A DNA stretch of 6,871 nt from Bacteroidales bacterium. GTDB lineage: Bacteria > Bacteroidota > Bacteroidia > Bacteroidales > UBA10428. Position numbers and translations under genes: made by a program. The notes under the pieces were generated by a model. The model worked only from the letters and a program-made list of their open reading frames with translations. It had not been told where the DNA came from and searched no databases. Positions 1 to 6,784 of the stretch are shown one piece after another (the stretch's first letter is position 1; each line of letters starts with the position of its first letter). The stretch is from the NCBI GenBank assembly GCA_016935595.1, contig JAFGQQ010000414.1:1-6871 (forward strand), read 5' to 3'.

Positions 1-1
1 A

Positions 2-208
2 ATTTTTACATTTATTTTTACTCCTTTATTAGTAAGATATTTTGGGAGACTTGCACCTATAGCTTCCGGTGGAGCAACCTCTATGGATACCTCCCTGCCC
101 ATAATTACTAAATTTACAGGAAAAGAATATGCAGTTATTTCTATTTATAATGGAATAGTTCTTTCAATTCTAGTACCTGTATTAATTACTTTTATATACA
201 GCTTTTAA
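2..208 (+). CDS. lysO: Lysine exporter LysO (DUF340) family protein, C-terminal fragment (5' end outside window)
   Basis: An open frame enters from the left edge and ends at TAA 206-208, giving the last 68 residues of a membrane protein. The visible part contains RYFGRLAPIASGGATSMDTS followed by LPIITKFTGKEYAV and a hydrophobic C-terminal helix, NGIVLSILVPVLITFIYSF. The GGATSMDTSLP segment and the ending VLSxLVPxLxxF are characteristic of LysO (formerly YbjE), an inner-membrane L-lysine exporter. In many Bacteroidota the family is split into a small N-terminal and a larger C-terminal gene, and the fragment would fit the C-terminal one; its length cannot be judged here. It converges on sucC with a 58-bp gap that holds no strong hairpin. 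Family assignment is confident. Lysine as substrate is inferred from characterised relatives. Confidence 0.85.
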   Translation: MFTFIFTPLLVRYFGRLAPIASGGATSMDTSLPIITKFTGKEYAVISIYNGIVLSILVPVLITFIYSF

Positions 209-266
209 AAACAGGTCCACAATAAATAAAATGGTTAAGTTTTTTTATAACTGCAATAATATTTAC

Positions 267-1457
267 TCAAGTAATTAAATTTTTTACCTGATTTGCTGCT
301 TCTTGAAAAGATATTGCTGAATGAATCTTTAAACCTGAACAATCTAATAACTGTTTAGCTTCTTCAGCATTTGTGCCCTGTAAACGAATAATAACAGGAA
401 TATTTATGTTGCCTACTTTATTATAAGCTTCTGTAATGCCTTGTGCTACCCTGTCGCAACGTACAATACCTCCGAAAATATTAATTAAAATTGCCTTAAC
501 ATTCTTATCTTTTAAAATAATATTAAATCCTGCTTCAACTGTCTCAGAATTTGCAGTTCCCCCTACATCTAAGAAATTTGCAGGTTTCCCTCCCGAGAGT
601 TTAATTATATCCATTGTTGCCATTGCTAAACCTGCTCCGTTAACCATACACCCAACATTTCCGTCTAATTTAATAAAATTTAAACGATACCTGGCTGCTT
701 CAACTTCAGCAGGATCCTCTTCAGATAAATCTCTCATTTCTATATATTCAGGATGTCTAAAAAGGGAATTATCATCAAGATTAAATTTAGCATCTGCTGC
801 AAATATTTTTTCATCAGAAGTTTTAATTACCGGATTTATTTCGAACAATAATGCATCTGCCTTTTCATATGCTTTATAAAGGTTTGTAATAAAATTTGCC
901 ATTTCTTTAAATAATTTTCCTGATAAACCTAAATTAAAGGCAATTTTTCTCACTTGAAAAGCTCGAAGACCAATTGCAGGATTAATATTTTCTTTAAAAA
1001 TTAAATCAGGAGTCTTCTCGGCTATGGTTTCAATATCCATTCCTCCTTCAGTTGAATATATTATTGTATTTCTGCTTATTGAACGGTTTAGTAAAATACT
1101 AAGATAAAATTCTTTTACAGGTTTATTTCCAGGATAATATATTCCTTGTTCAATTAATACTTTATGAACAATTTTCCCTCCGGGTCTGGTTTGAGGTGTA
1201 ATTAAATTCATTCCAATGATCTGATTCGAGTATTTTGCAACTTCATCAATTGACTTAGCAATTTTAATTCCGCCTCCTTTACCTCTTCCCCCTGCATGAA
1301 TTTGAGCTTTTATTGCCCAGGTATTAATCCCTGTATTTTTATGAATTCTTTTAGCAATTTCAACAGCTTGCTCTTTGTTATATGCAACATCTCCGTCGGG
1401 AATAGGAATATTATATTGTTTAAGAATTTGTTTTGCCTGGTACTCGTGAATAATCAT
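267..1457 (-). CDS. sucC: Succinate--CoA ligase [ADP-forming] subunit beta
   Basis: This is the beta subunit of succinyl-CoA synthetase, which interconverts succinyl-CoA + NDP + Pi and succinate + NTP + CoA in the TCA cycle. The 396 residues start with the family signature MIIHEYQAKQ. The ATP-grasp domain (about 2-240) includes KAQIHAGGRGKGGG (50-63). E206-I-N208 and D222 match the E. coli Glu197/Asn199/Asp213 that contact the alpha-subunit active site and bind Mg2+. The CoA-ligase domain (about 262-396) has GNVGCMVNGAGLAMATMD, FLDVGG, INIFGGIVRCD and RLQGTNAEEA. The protein is slightly longer than the 388-residue E. coli one because of small insertions, including YYPGNKPVKEF (108-118), typical of Bacteroidota. 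The ATG is fixed by the signature; the sequence before it is AT-rich without a ribosome-binding site next to it. No sucD lies beside it, so it appears monocistronic. ATP versus GTP preference cannot be read from the sequence. Confidence 0.97.
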   Translation of the reverse strand: MIIHEYQAKQILKQYNIPIPDGDVAYNKEQAVEIAKRIHKNTGINTWAIKAQIHAGGRGKGGGIKIAKSIDEVAKYSNQIIGMNLITPQTRPGGKIVHKVLIEQGIYYPGNKPVKEFYLSILLNRSISRNTIIYSTEGGMDIETIAEKTPDLIFKENINPAIGLRAFQVRKIAFNLGLSGKLFKEMANFITNLYKAYEKADALLFEINPVIKTSDEKIFAADAKFNLDDNSLFRHPEYIEMRDLSEEDPAEVEAARYRLNFIKLDGNVGCMVNGAGLAMATMDIIKLSGGKPANFLDVGGTANSETVEAGFNIILKDKNVKAILINIFGGIVRCDRVAQGITEAYNKVGNINIPVIIRLQGTNAEEAKQLLDCSGLKIHSAISFQEAANQVKNLIT

Positions 1458-1487
1458 GATAATATTTTTAAATATTCCATAAGTCCT

Positions 1488-1495
1488 CTAAATTA
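1488..1495 (-). promoter_or_regulatory. Possible -7 promoter element for sucC
   Basis: On the minus strand the octamer TAATTTAG matches the Bacteroidota -7 consensus TAnnTTTG at all but one fixed base and lies 30 bp before the sucC ATG. A TTTG (minus strand, 1519-1522) sits 23 nt further upstream, slightly longer than the usual spacing of about 19-21 nt. In such AT-rich DNA a near match may be chance, so this is a weak call. Confidence 0.25.
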
Positions 1496-1539
1496 GCGTT
1501 TTTTTCTAAAAGTCACTACAAAAATGATTGTGATAAATA

Positions 1540-2073
1540 ATGAGAAAACTTAAAAACAGCGAATTAAAGCGGTTAACAATAGAAGATTATATAAAAAGTA
1601 AAAAAATACCTATAATAATTGTATTAGACAATGTTAGAAGCCTGTTAAATGTTGGTTCGATCTTCAGAACTGCCGACGCTTTTAAGATAGAATCTATTTA
1701 TCTTTGCGGGATTACAGGCAAACCCCCTCATCGTGAAATAAACAAAACTGCTTTAGGAGCAACGGAATCCGTATTATGGCAATATTTTAAAACAACTTTA
1801 GAAGCTGTTAATCATTTAATTAAAATGAATTATAAAATCATTGCTATAGAACAGGTCGAAAAAAGCATTACTCTCAATAATTACCAAGTGAATAATAAAT
1901 TAAAATATGCACTTATATTTGGAAATGAGGTAGAAGGTATAGACCAGGAAATTGTATATAAGTGTGACGATTTTATAGAAATACCTCAATACGGAACAAA
2001 ACATTCTTTAAACATCGCAGTAAGCGTGGGAATTGTTATCTGGGACTTTTTTAATAAAATAAAAAAGGGTTAA
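1540..2073 (+). CDS. TrmH/SpoU-family (SPOUT class) RNA 2'-O-methyltransferase
   Basis: The 177-residue product is a compact single-domain SPOUT methyltransferase, expected to transfer a methyl group from S-adenosylmethionine to a ribose 2'-OH of tRNA or rRNA. The three SpoU motifs appear in order. Motif 1 is DNVRSLLNVGSIFRTADAF (30-48), with Asn31 and the putative catalytic Arg43. Motif 2 is LIFGNEVEGI (125-134). Motif 3 is IEIPQYGTKHSLNIAVSVGI (146-165), with the Ser156-Leu-Asn158 that helps form the trefoil-knot cofactor site. There is no N-terminal RNA-binding extension such as RlmB has, so it resembles the short TrmH-like group; the exact RNA and position cannot be assigned. The ATG places motif 1 at the usual distance. 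The gene is divergent from sucC, 82 bp away, and its final codons form the left arm of the downstream terminator. Confidence 0.93.
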   Translation: MRKLKNSELKRLTIEDYIKSKKIPIIIVLDNVRSLLNVGSIFRTADAFKIESIYLCGITGKPPHREINKTALGATESVLWQYFKTTLEAVNHLIKMNYKIIAIEQVEKSITLNNYQVNNKLKYALIFGNEVEGIDQEIVYKCDDFIEIPQYGTKHSLNIAVSVGIVIWDFFNKIKKG

Positions 2074-2094
2074 ACTTGCGATTAACCCTTTTTT
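2061..2094. terminator. Bidirectional rho-independent terminator between convergent genes
   Basis: A perfect 13-bp inverted repeat, AAAAAAGGGTTAA (2061-2073) and TTAACCCTTTTTT (2082-2094), encloses the 8-nt loop ACTTGCGA. Read rightward it ends in six T after the GGG/CCC core. Read leftward it ends in TTTTTTATTTT. It can therefore stop transcription both from the RNA methyltransferase gene and from the OmpA/TPR lipoprotein gene, which ends 20 bp beyond it. The TAA stop codon of the methyltransferase gene is the last triplet of the left arm. Confidence 0.85.
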
Positions 2095-2114
2095 AAAAAT
2101 ATTAATTTTTGTAA

Positions 2115-3833
2115 TTATTGTACAATGGTTTTAAATGTTTCATCTTCAAAATATGCAGCGAATTCGATATCAGTTTTTGCATATTCTTTTAATGTCGCAT
2201 CTTTTCCAACTGCAGTGCGCAAATTATTCATAACTGTGTTTTGATCTTGTGCTCTGGCACCAATTACTGCTTTTAAATAATATACATCTGCATCAGGATT
2301 TTCAACTTGGTCAAGTTTATTCATTGCGGCTTCTTTATTGCCAGCCAATAGCATACATAAAGCCTGATTAAACGAATTTGATTTAGCTAAATAGTTCAAT
2401 CCAGCTTCATAATCAGCTTCAATTATAGATATAATACCTAAATTGTAATTTACTAAATCTCCAGCATCAGTGGCTTTACTTAAAATTTCCTTTGCATTTT
2501 CAAGATCACCTTCTAATAAAGCAACGGCTCCCATATTATTAGTAATTATTGCATTTGATTCTTTAAGCTGATTAGCAGCTTCAAAAGCACCTTTAGCTCC
2601 TTCCATGTTATCCAGGTCAAGCTCAACAACACCAATATTATTTTGGGCTCTGAAACATTCAGGGAATTTCTCGACTGTAGCTTTATAAATCTCTAATCTG
2701 ACTTTATCATCTTCAACTAAAGTTGCAGAATAAAGTAATTCTTCAACATTAAGGGTATCAGGATTAGAAGTAGCTAAGTCTTTTAATTCATCGTCACTAT
2801 AACCAACTTCATTAGCATCTATAATTATTTTTGACCTACGAAGTTTTGGTAAAACTTTATCTGCAATTTCTAAATATGCATGAGAAATATTTTTAATTTC
2901 CTTTTCTCTTACAACAGGATCGGTATACATAGAAAGAACACGTAAAATTAATTCTTTATCTTTAATGTCCGATTTTTCCATCAAGGTTTTAAATCCATCC
3001 CAATCTTCGGCTGTTGATTCAAGAGCAAAGAAACCTTCGGCTTTAATTTCTTTTGCACCTTTCAATTCTAAATCAGTAAATTTTTTAGCTGATTTCTGCC
3101 TGTTTACCGATAAATTCTCATTAAAATCATATGGGCCATCGGGTGAAGCATAAGCAGATATTTTTGCTTTTGTAAATTCAAGCCTTTCTTTGTCTTTTAC
3201 TTTTTTAATAAATTCTTCTATTAACTTAATGTCTTCCTGTTTTAATTCCGAATTTCTAATATCTGCTTTATTAATTACATAATGAATATCAGCTTCTTTG
3301 GTAACCGGAATAATACGTTTAAAATTATCTGACATTAAAATTGATTTCGGATCAATTTTTACCAATTTTGGTGTTGCAATTATTCCATCAGCAATTTTAG
3401 CATCAGGGAAAGGCAAATTCTTCCCTTTTACTTCAGCAACAATTCGTAAAACTAGCTCAGAGACTTTCATCTCATCTTTATACTCAAAACTTACATTATG
3501 AGTAAGTTGTCCTCCAGCTTCATAAGGAATAGATTTATTATTTGCCTGAACTGCTTCACCTTGTAAAACGAATGGTTCTAGTTCTGTTTCTCCTCCTTCA
3601 TACTTTAAAACTGGAGTAAAAGTTAAGATTGCATTTTTATTAAAAAACTTACCCGGAATATCACCGGTAATGGATGCTTCAACCGCTCCTCCATGCATTT
3701 CAAGCACTCTAGGGTTTACGGTATATTTTATGCCACTGGATGCTTCTTTCATTTTTTCCAGCGGATTGCAGCCAATCATCACGATTGCTGAAGATAAAAA
3801 AATGGCCAGTAATTTAATGTTGATCTTTTTCAT
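2115..3833 (-). CDS. Lipoprotein with OmpA-like domain and C-terminal TPR repeats
   Basis: The product has 572 residues from the chosen ATG at 3831-3833. This start gives a normal lipoprotein signal, MKKINIKLLAIFLSSAIVMIGC, with the lipidated Cys at 22. An ATG 33 bp upstream would add 11 residues in front of the signal and is less likely. Next comes a beta-rich domain (about 35-150), including GDIPGKFFNKNAILTFTPVL. An OmpA-like region starts near 181; YASPDGPYDFNENLSVNR retains Asp232, Asn238, Leu-Ser and Arg245, the positions that bind diaminopimelate in OmpA_C domains. The helical segment KELILRVLSMY and then LPKLRRSKIII (329-338) follow. TPR-like helix pairs fill about 365-530 (NNIGVVELDLDNMEGAKGAF, NNMGAVALLEGDLENAKEIL). 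It is probably an outer-membrane lipoprotein touching peptidoglycan. I recall similar proteins in Bacteroidales, without a firm function. It lies downstream of the kinase gene and has its own predicted promoter. Confidence 0.85.
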   Translation of the reverse strand: MKKINIKLLAIFLSSAIVMIGCNPLEKMKEASSGIKYTVNPRVLEMHGGAVEASITGDIPGKFFNKNAILTFTPVLKYEGGETELEPFVLQGEAVQANNKSIPYEAGGQLTHNVSFEYKDEMKVSELVLRIVAEVKGKNLPFPDAKIADGIIATPKLVKIDPKSILMSDNFKRIIPVTKEADIHYVINKADIRNSELKQEDIKLIEEFIKKVKDKERLEFTKAKISAYASPDGPYDFNENLSVNRQKSAKKFTDLELKGAKEIKAEGFFALESTAEDWDGFKTLMEKSDIKDKELILRVLSMYTDPVVREKEIKNISHAYLEIADKVLPKLRRSKIIIDANEVGYSDDELKDLATSNPDTLNVEELLYSATLVEDDKVRLEIYKATVEKFPECFRAQNNIGVVELDLDNMEGAKGAFEAANQLKESNAIITNNMGAVALLEGDLENAKEILSKATDAGDLVNYNLGIISIIEADYEAGLNYLAKSNSFNQALCMLLAGNKEAAMNKLDQVENPDADVYYLKAVIGARAQDQNTVMNNLRTAVGKDATLKEYAKTDIEFAAYFEDETFKTIVQ

Positions 3834-3879
3834 AATTAGGGTATTTTTAATTAATTCTGTTTTCAAATTTTCTTAGATA

Positions 3880-3887
3880 CAAACTTA
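3880..3887 (-). promoter_or_regulatory. Predicted -7 promoter element for the OmpA/TPR lipoprotein gene
   Basis: Minus-strand TAAGTTTG is an exact match to the Bacteroidota sigma-ABfr -7 element TAnnTTTG. It lies 46 bp before the ATG at 3833, giving an expected 5' leader of about 40 nt. No TTTG is found about 20 nt upstream; that position is occupied by an uninterrupted T tract. A second, poorer match (AAAATTTG, plus-strand positions 3864-3871) lies closer to the gene. Confidence 0.5.
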
Positions 3888-3898
3888 ATAATGTTTTT

Positions 3899-3910
3899 AA
3901 AAAAAAAAAA
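3899..3910. repeat. 12-nt A/T homopolymer
   Basis: Twelve consecutive A on the + strand (T on the - strand) lie between the kinase gene and the OmpA/TPR lipoprotein gene. The tract starts 11 nt upstream of the predicted -7 element, so it falls where the spacer and -33 region of that promoter would be. No hairpin precedes it on the minus strand, so it does not look like a terminator for the kinase gene. It is the longest single-base run I noticed in the window. Confidence 0.9.
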
Positions 3911-3933
3911 TAATTGAATACAAATATTTACTG

Positions 3934-4578
3934 CTATTTCCTCAATTCCAACTTATTTATTCCATTTCTACTACGAAAACCTGTAATTAAATCTAAAATC
4001 ATCTCATAATACTTCTTATTAAAAATAAAATCGGTATTACCTGCATTTACTATCAAGTATTTGTTATTCTGATGTTTATGAAAATAAATAATAAATTCAG
4101 AATGAATATTTTCTAAATATTCAGCATTTATTTCTCTTTCAAATTCCCTATTTCTTACTTTTATTTGTTGTAATAGCCTATTAATTGGTAAATTTAAATA
4201 TATTATTAAATCTGGAGCAGGTAACTCCTGATAAAATATATTAAAATAATTCATAAAAACATTAAACTCTGCTTCAGATAAGGTTACTTTGCTAAATATC
4301 AATGATTTTACAAAAGAAAAATCTGATATATAATAGTGTTTATTTTCTTTACTTATTGTGTTTTTTATTTGCTCATACCTTTGATAAAGCATTGAAAATT
4401 CTAGAATTAAAGCATATTTAGAAGGATTTTTATAAAATTTAGGTAAGTATAAGTTATTAATATCTTCAAGAAATAATTTTGAACCAGAAATATCAGAGGC
4501 TATTTTTTTTGACAATGAAGTTTTTCCGGCACCTATATTGCCTTCTATGACTATATATCTATATTTATGAGAATACAC
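3934..4578 (-). CDS. Deoxynucleoside kinase family protein (dNK/dGK/dAK type)
   Basis: This 214-residue P-loop kinase should phosphorylate a deoxynucleoside at the 5'-OH in cytoplasmic nucleotide salvage. The Walker A loop GNIGAGKT is at 13-20 within YIVIEGNIGAGKTSL. Glu38 (LFLED) is at the position of the catalytic base of dNKs. PDLIIYLNLPINRLL (122-136) is the usual strand and helix before the LID, and the LID is VRNREFERE (141-149). The DRS motif position reads ISDFSFVKSLIF (84-95), so the usual Arg is absent. From memory, a Bacteroidota subfamily often linked or fused to folK has this version; here there is no folK. The start codon is GTG (4576-4578): the frame has a TAG just upstream, no ATG lies between that and the P-loop, and GTG puts the start six residues before YIVIEG. 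The gene lies 62 bp after the peptidase gene on the same strand. Substrate is not assignable. Confidence 0.87.
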   Translation of the reverse strand: MYSHKYRYIVIEGNIGAGKTSLSKKIASDISGSKLFLEDINNLYLPKFYKNPSKYALILEFSMLYQRYEQIKNTISKENKHYYISDFSFVKSLIFSKVTLSEAEFNVFMNYFNIFYQELPAPDLIIYLNLPINRLLQQIKVRNREFEREINAEYLENIHSEFIIYFHKHQNNKYLIVNAGNTDFIFNKKYYEMILDLITGFRSRNGINKLELRK

Positions 4579-4640
4579 AAAGAAATGCTATTATGTAGAT
4601 AAATATTTTAATTAACTAATATTGATTTTAACTTTCTATC

Positions 4641-6755
4641 TTAATCGTAGATTGGCAATACTCCCATATTGTAAAAAGTAAAAGCTATTATATCGGAAAG
4701 CTCTTCAATCGCGACAGAGACGGGTTTCCCCCTTCCATGACCAGCTTTGGTTTGTATTCGTATCAAAGCCGGATTTTTACTTTTTGATTTTTCCTGGATT
4801 GTGGCGATATATTTAAATGAATGTGCAGGTACAACTCTGTCATCATGGTCGGCAGTTGTTACTAATATGGCCGGATAATTATTATTCTTACTTATGTTAT
4901 GTAATGGTGAATATTTATAAAGATTTATAAATTGTATAGAATCTTCGCTAGAACCATAATCACTAACCCAAGACCAGCCTATGGTAAATTTATGATATCG
5001 TAACATATCCATTACACCTACTGCTGGTAAAGCTACCTTAAATAAATCAGGCCATTGATTTACAACAGCCCCCACTAGCAATCCGCCATTTGAACCTCCC
5101 TGAATTGCAATATATTCATTTGATGTATAACCTTCTTTTATTAAATATTCAGCAGCATAAATGAAATCATCAAACACATTTTGTTTATTAAATATAGTAC
5201 CTGCCAAATGCCAATTTTCACCATATTCACCACCACCACGAATATTTGCAGAAGCATAAATACCACCATTCTCTAACCAAATTACATTAGAAATTCTGAA
5301 TGAAGGTAAAATACTTATATTAAATCCTCCATATCCATATAATAAAGTTGGATTATTCCCGTCAAGCTTAATTCCTTTTTTATATGTAATAAACATGGGT
5401 ATTTTGGTTCCATCTTTACTTCTATAAAATATTTGTTTAGTTGTATATTGCTCCGGATCAAATTCTAATTCAGGGCTAAAATATTTAGAAATGCTATTTG
5501 TTTCAGAATTGAATTGATAAATAACTGAAGGAGTAATAAAGGAAGTAAATGAATAAAATCCAGTATTGTTTTTTAGTTTACCATGAAACTCATTAATTGT
5601 ACCAATTCCTAGTAATTCAATTTCATCGACATATATTCCTTTTAAATTATAAAGTTCTAACTTGCTATATGCATCTTTTATATAGCCTGCAACTATTTTA
5701 TTGCCAACTAATTCAACAAATTCAAGTACTTCGCTCTTTTCTGGGATAATATCACGCCAATTGCCTATTTCCAAGCTATTTACATTTATCCTGATTAATT
5801 TATATTTTGGCGCTTTATAATTTGTAAGAACATAAAGATTATCATCAATATGATCAATTACGGTGTATTCATAATCGAAACTTGTAGTAAGCTTTGTAAA
5901 GTCTTCATCTGTTTGCATATTTTTTATATAAATTGAATTGCCCGACGTTGTTTCTGATTCTGAAATTATTAAATACTTCTCATCTGAAGTGATATATGCA
6001 TAAAAATTTCTATTAGGATATCTTGCATCTTCAAAAATTAATTCATCAAGAATCTGATCTGTACCAATTTTATGATAAAATACTTTATGGTTAAAATTTA
6101 CGGAAGTAAATTCATTGCCTTCTGCAGGTTTATCATACCGGCTATAAAAAAACCCATTTTTATACCATGCAATCCCCGAAAATTTAACCCATTCAAGATG
6201 ATCTTCCAGGAGTTTTCCGGAATTAATATCCAATACAAATATTTCATTCCAGTCGGAACCAGACTTTGAAATACTATAAGCCAAATATTTTCCATTACTT
6301 GATACATTAAAATCAACTAAAGCTATGGAGCCATCTTCTGAAAATGTGTTTGGATCTATTATTTGTTTGGGTTCGTCAGTTAAATTTTTAAAATAATATA
6401 AAACCGAATGATTTTGAAGACCATCATTTTTTTGAAAAAAATAATATCCGCCTTTAAATTCAGGAGCCGTTATTCTTTCATAATTTAAAATTTCTGTTAA
6501 CCTGTCTTTAATCTTATCTCTATAATCGATTTTTGATAAATAATTGAATGTCAATTCATTTTGCAGATTAATCCAATCTTTCGTTTCCTGGCTGTTTTCA
6601 TCTTCTAACCATCTGTAAGGATCTTTTACCTCTACGCCAAAATACTCATCTACCTGATTGACTTTTAATGTATTGGGATATTTTATTTTTTCTTGCTGAC
6701 AAGAAAAAATAAGTATTAAAGTAATTATAGTTAAAAAGAAATATATTCTTTTCAT
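4641..6755 (-). CDS. Prolyl oligopeptidase (peptidase family S9A), predicted lipoprotein
   Basis: This 704-residue serine peptidase should cut short peptides after proline. Residues 1-19 form a lipoprotein signal, MKRIYFFLTIITLILIFSC, so the enzyme is probably anchored in the periplasm or outer membrane. The N-terminal part has the family's DPYRWLED motif (45-52), followed by the seven-bladed propeller (about 95-440). The alpha/beta-hydrolase domain (about 440-704) carries the oxyanion-hole Tyr473 in LLYGYGGF, nucleophile Ser555 in GGSNGG, Asp638 with substrate-binding Arg640 in ADHDDRVVP, and His673 in AGHGRGK. Trp596 and Tyr600 (WVSDYG) match the proline-ring pocket of pig prolyl oligopeptidase. 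All catalytic parts are present and the length is typical, so it should be active. ATG 6753-6755 fits the signal peptide. It is the first gene of the minus-strand run and has a predicted promoter just upstream. Confidence 0.96.
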   Translation of the reverse strand: MKRIYFFLTIITLILIFSCQQEKIKYPNTLKVNQVDEYFGVEVKDPYRWLEDENSQETKDWINLQNELTFNYLSKIDYRDKIKDRLTEILNYERITAPEFKGGYYFFQKNDGLQNHSVLYYFKNLTDEPKQIIDPNTFSEDGSIALVDFNVSSNGKYLAYSISKSGSDWNEIFVLDINSGKLLEDHLEWVKFSGIAWYKNGFFYSRYDKPAEGNEFTSVNFNHKVFYHKIGTDQILDELIFEDARYPNRNFYAYITSDEKYLIISESETTSGNSIYIKNMQTDEDFTKLTTSFDYEYTVIDHIDDNLYVLTNYKAPKYKLIRINVNSLEIGNWRDIIPEKSEVLEFVELVGNKIVAGYIKDAYSKLELYNLKGIYVDEIELLGIGTINEFHGKLKNNTGFYSFTSFITPSVIYQFNSETNSISKYFSPELEFDPEQYTTKQIFYRSKDGTKIPMFITYKKGIKLDGNNPTLLYGYGGFNISILPSFRISNVIWLENGGIYASANIRGGGEYGENWHLAGTIFNKQNVFDDFIYAAEYLIKEGYTSNEYIAIQGGSNGGLLVGAVVNQWPDLFKVALPAVGVMDMLRYHKFTIGWSWVSDYGSSEDSIQFINLYKYSPLHNISKNNNYPAILVTTADHDDRVVPAHSFKYIATIQEKSKSKNPALIRIQTKAGHGRGKPVSVAIEELSDIIAFTFYNMGVLPIYD

Positions 6756-6776
6756 GCTTTTTATATTAGTTTATAA

Positions 6777-6784
6777 CAAATGTA
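6777..6784 (-). promoter_or_regulatory. Predicted -7 promoter element for the prolyl oligopeptidase gene
   Basis: Minus-strand TACATTTG is an exact TAnnTTTG match located 21 bp before the ATG at 6755, implying a short leader of roughly 15 nt. A one-mismatch copy, CATATTTG, lies 8 nt upstream (6785-6792). No convincing TTTG is seen at -33. The remaining sequence to the window end (to 6871) is AT-rich, and I see no gene in it. Confidence 0.5.

Noticed and set aside
209..266. Possible terminator between lysO and sucC.
   Set aside because: Only 4-5 bp AT-rich inverted repeats are visible (such as TTACT-CA-AGTAA with a 2-nt loop). None forms a credible hairpin with a U tract.
436..879. 147-codon open frame on the + strand inside sucC.
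   Set aside because: It lies entirely antisense to a clear sucC, and its translation has no recognisable motif.
1524..1553. Short ORF (ATG at 1524, nine codons) overlapping the RNA methyltransferase start in another frame.
   Set aside because: No ribosome-binding site precedes it and it looks like a chance ORF in AT-rich DNA.
3738..3768. Surface-export signal (acidic residues after the lipid Cys) in the OmpA/TPR lipoprotein.
   Set aside because: NPLEKMKEASS after Cys22 has only scattered Glu between Lys residues, not the compact acidic motif described for Bacteroidota surface lipoproteins.
3834..3866. Upstream in-frame ATG extending the OmpA/TPR lipoprotein by 11 residues.
   Set aside because: The extension would put KTELIKNTLI before a complete lipoprotein signal that starts with MKKINIK. 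The shorter start gives a normal signal length.
6098..6316. 72-codon open frame on the - strand within the prolyl oligopeptidase gene.
   Set aside because: It is an out-of-frame shadow of the propeller-coding region with no supporting motif.
3934..6755. The minus-strand peptidase, kinase and lipoprotein genes as a new functional system.
   Set aside because: The three families have no known shared pathway, the gaps are 62 and 100 bp, and the last gene has its own predicted promoter. Simple proximity explains the arrangement.
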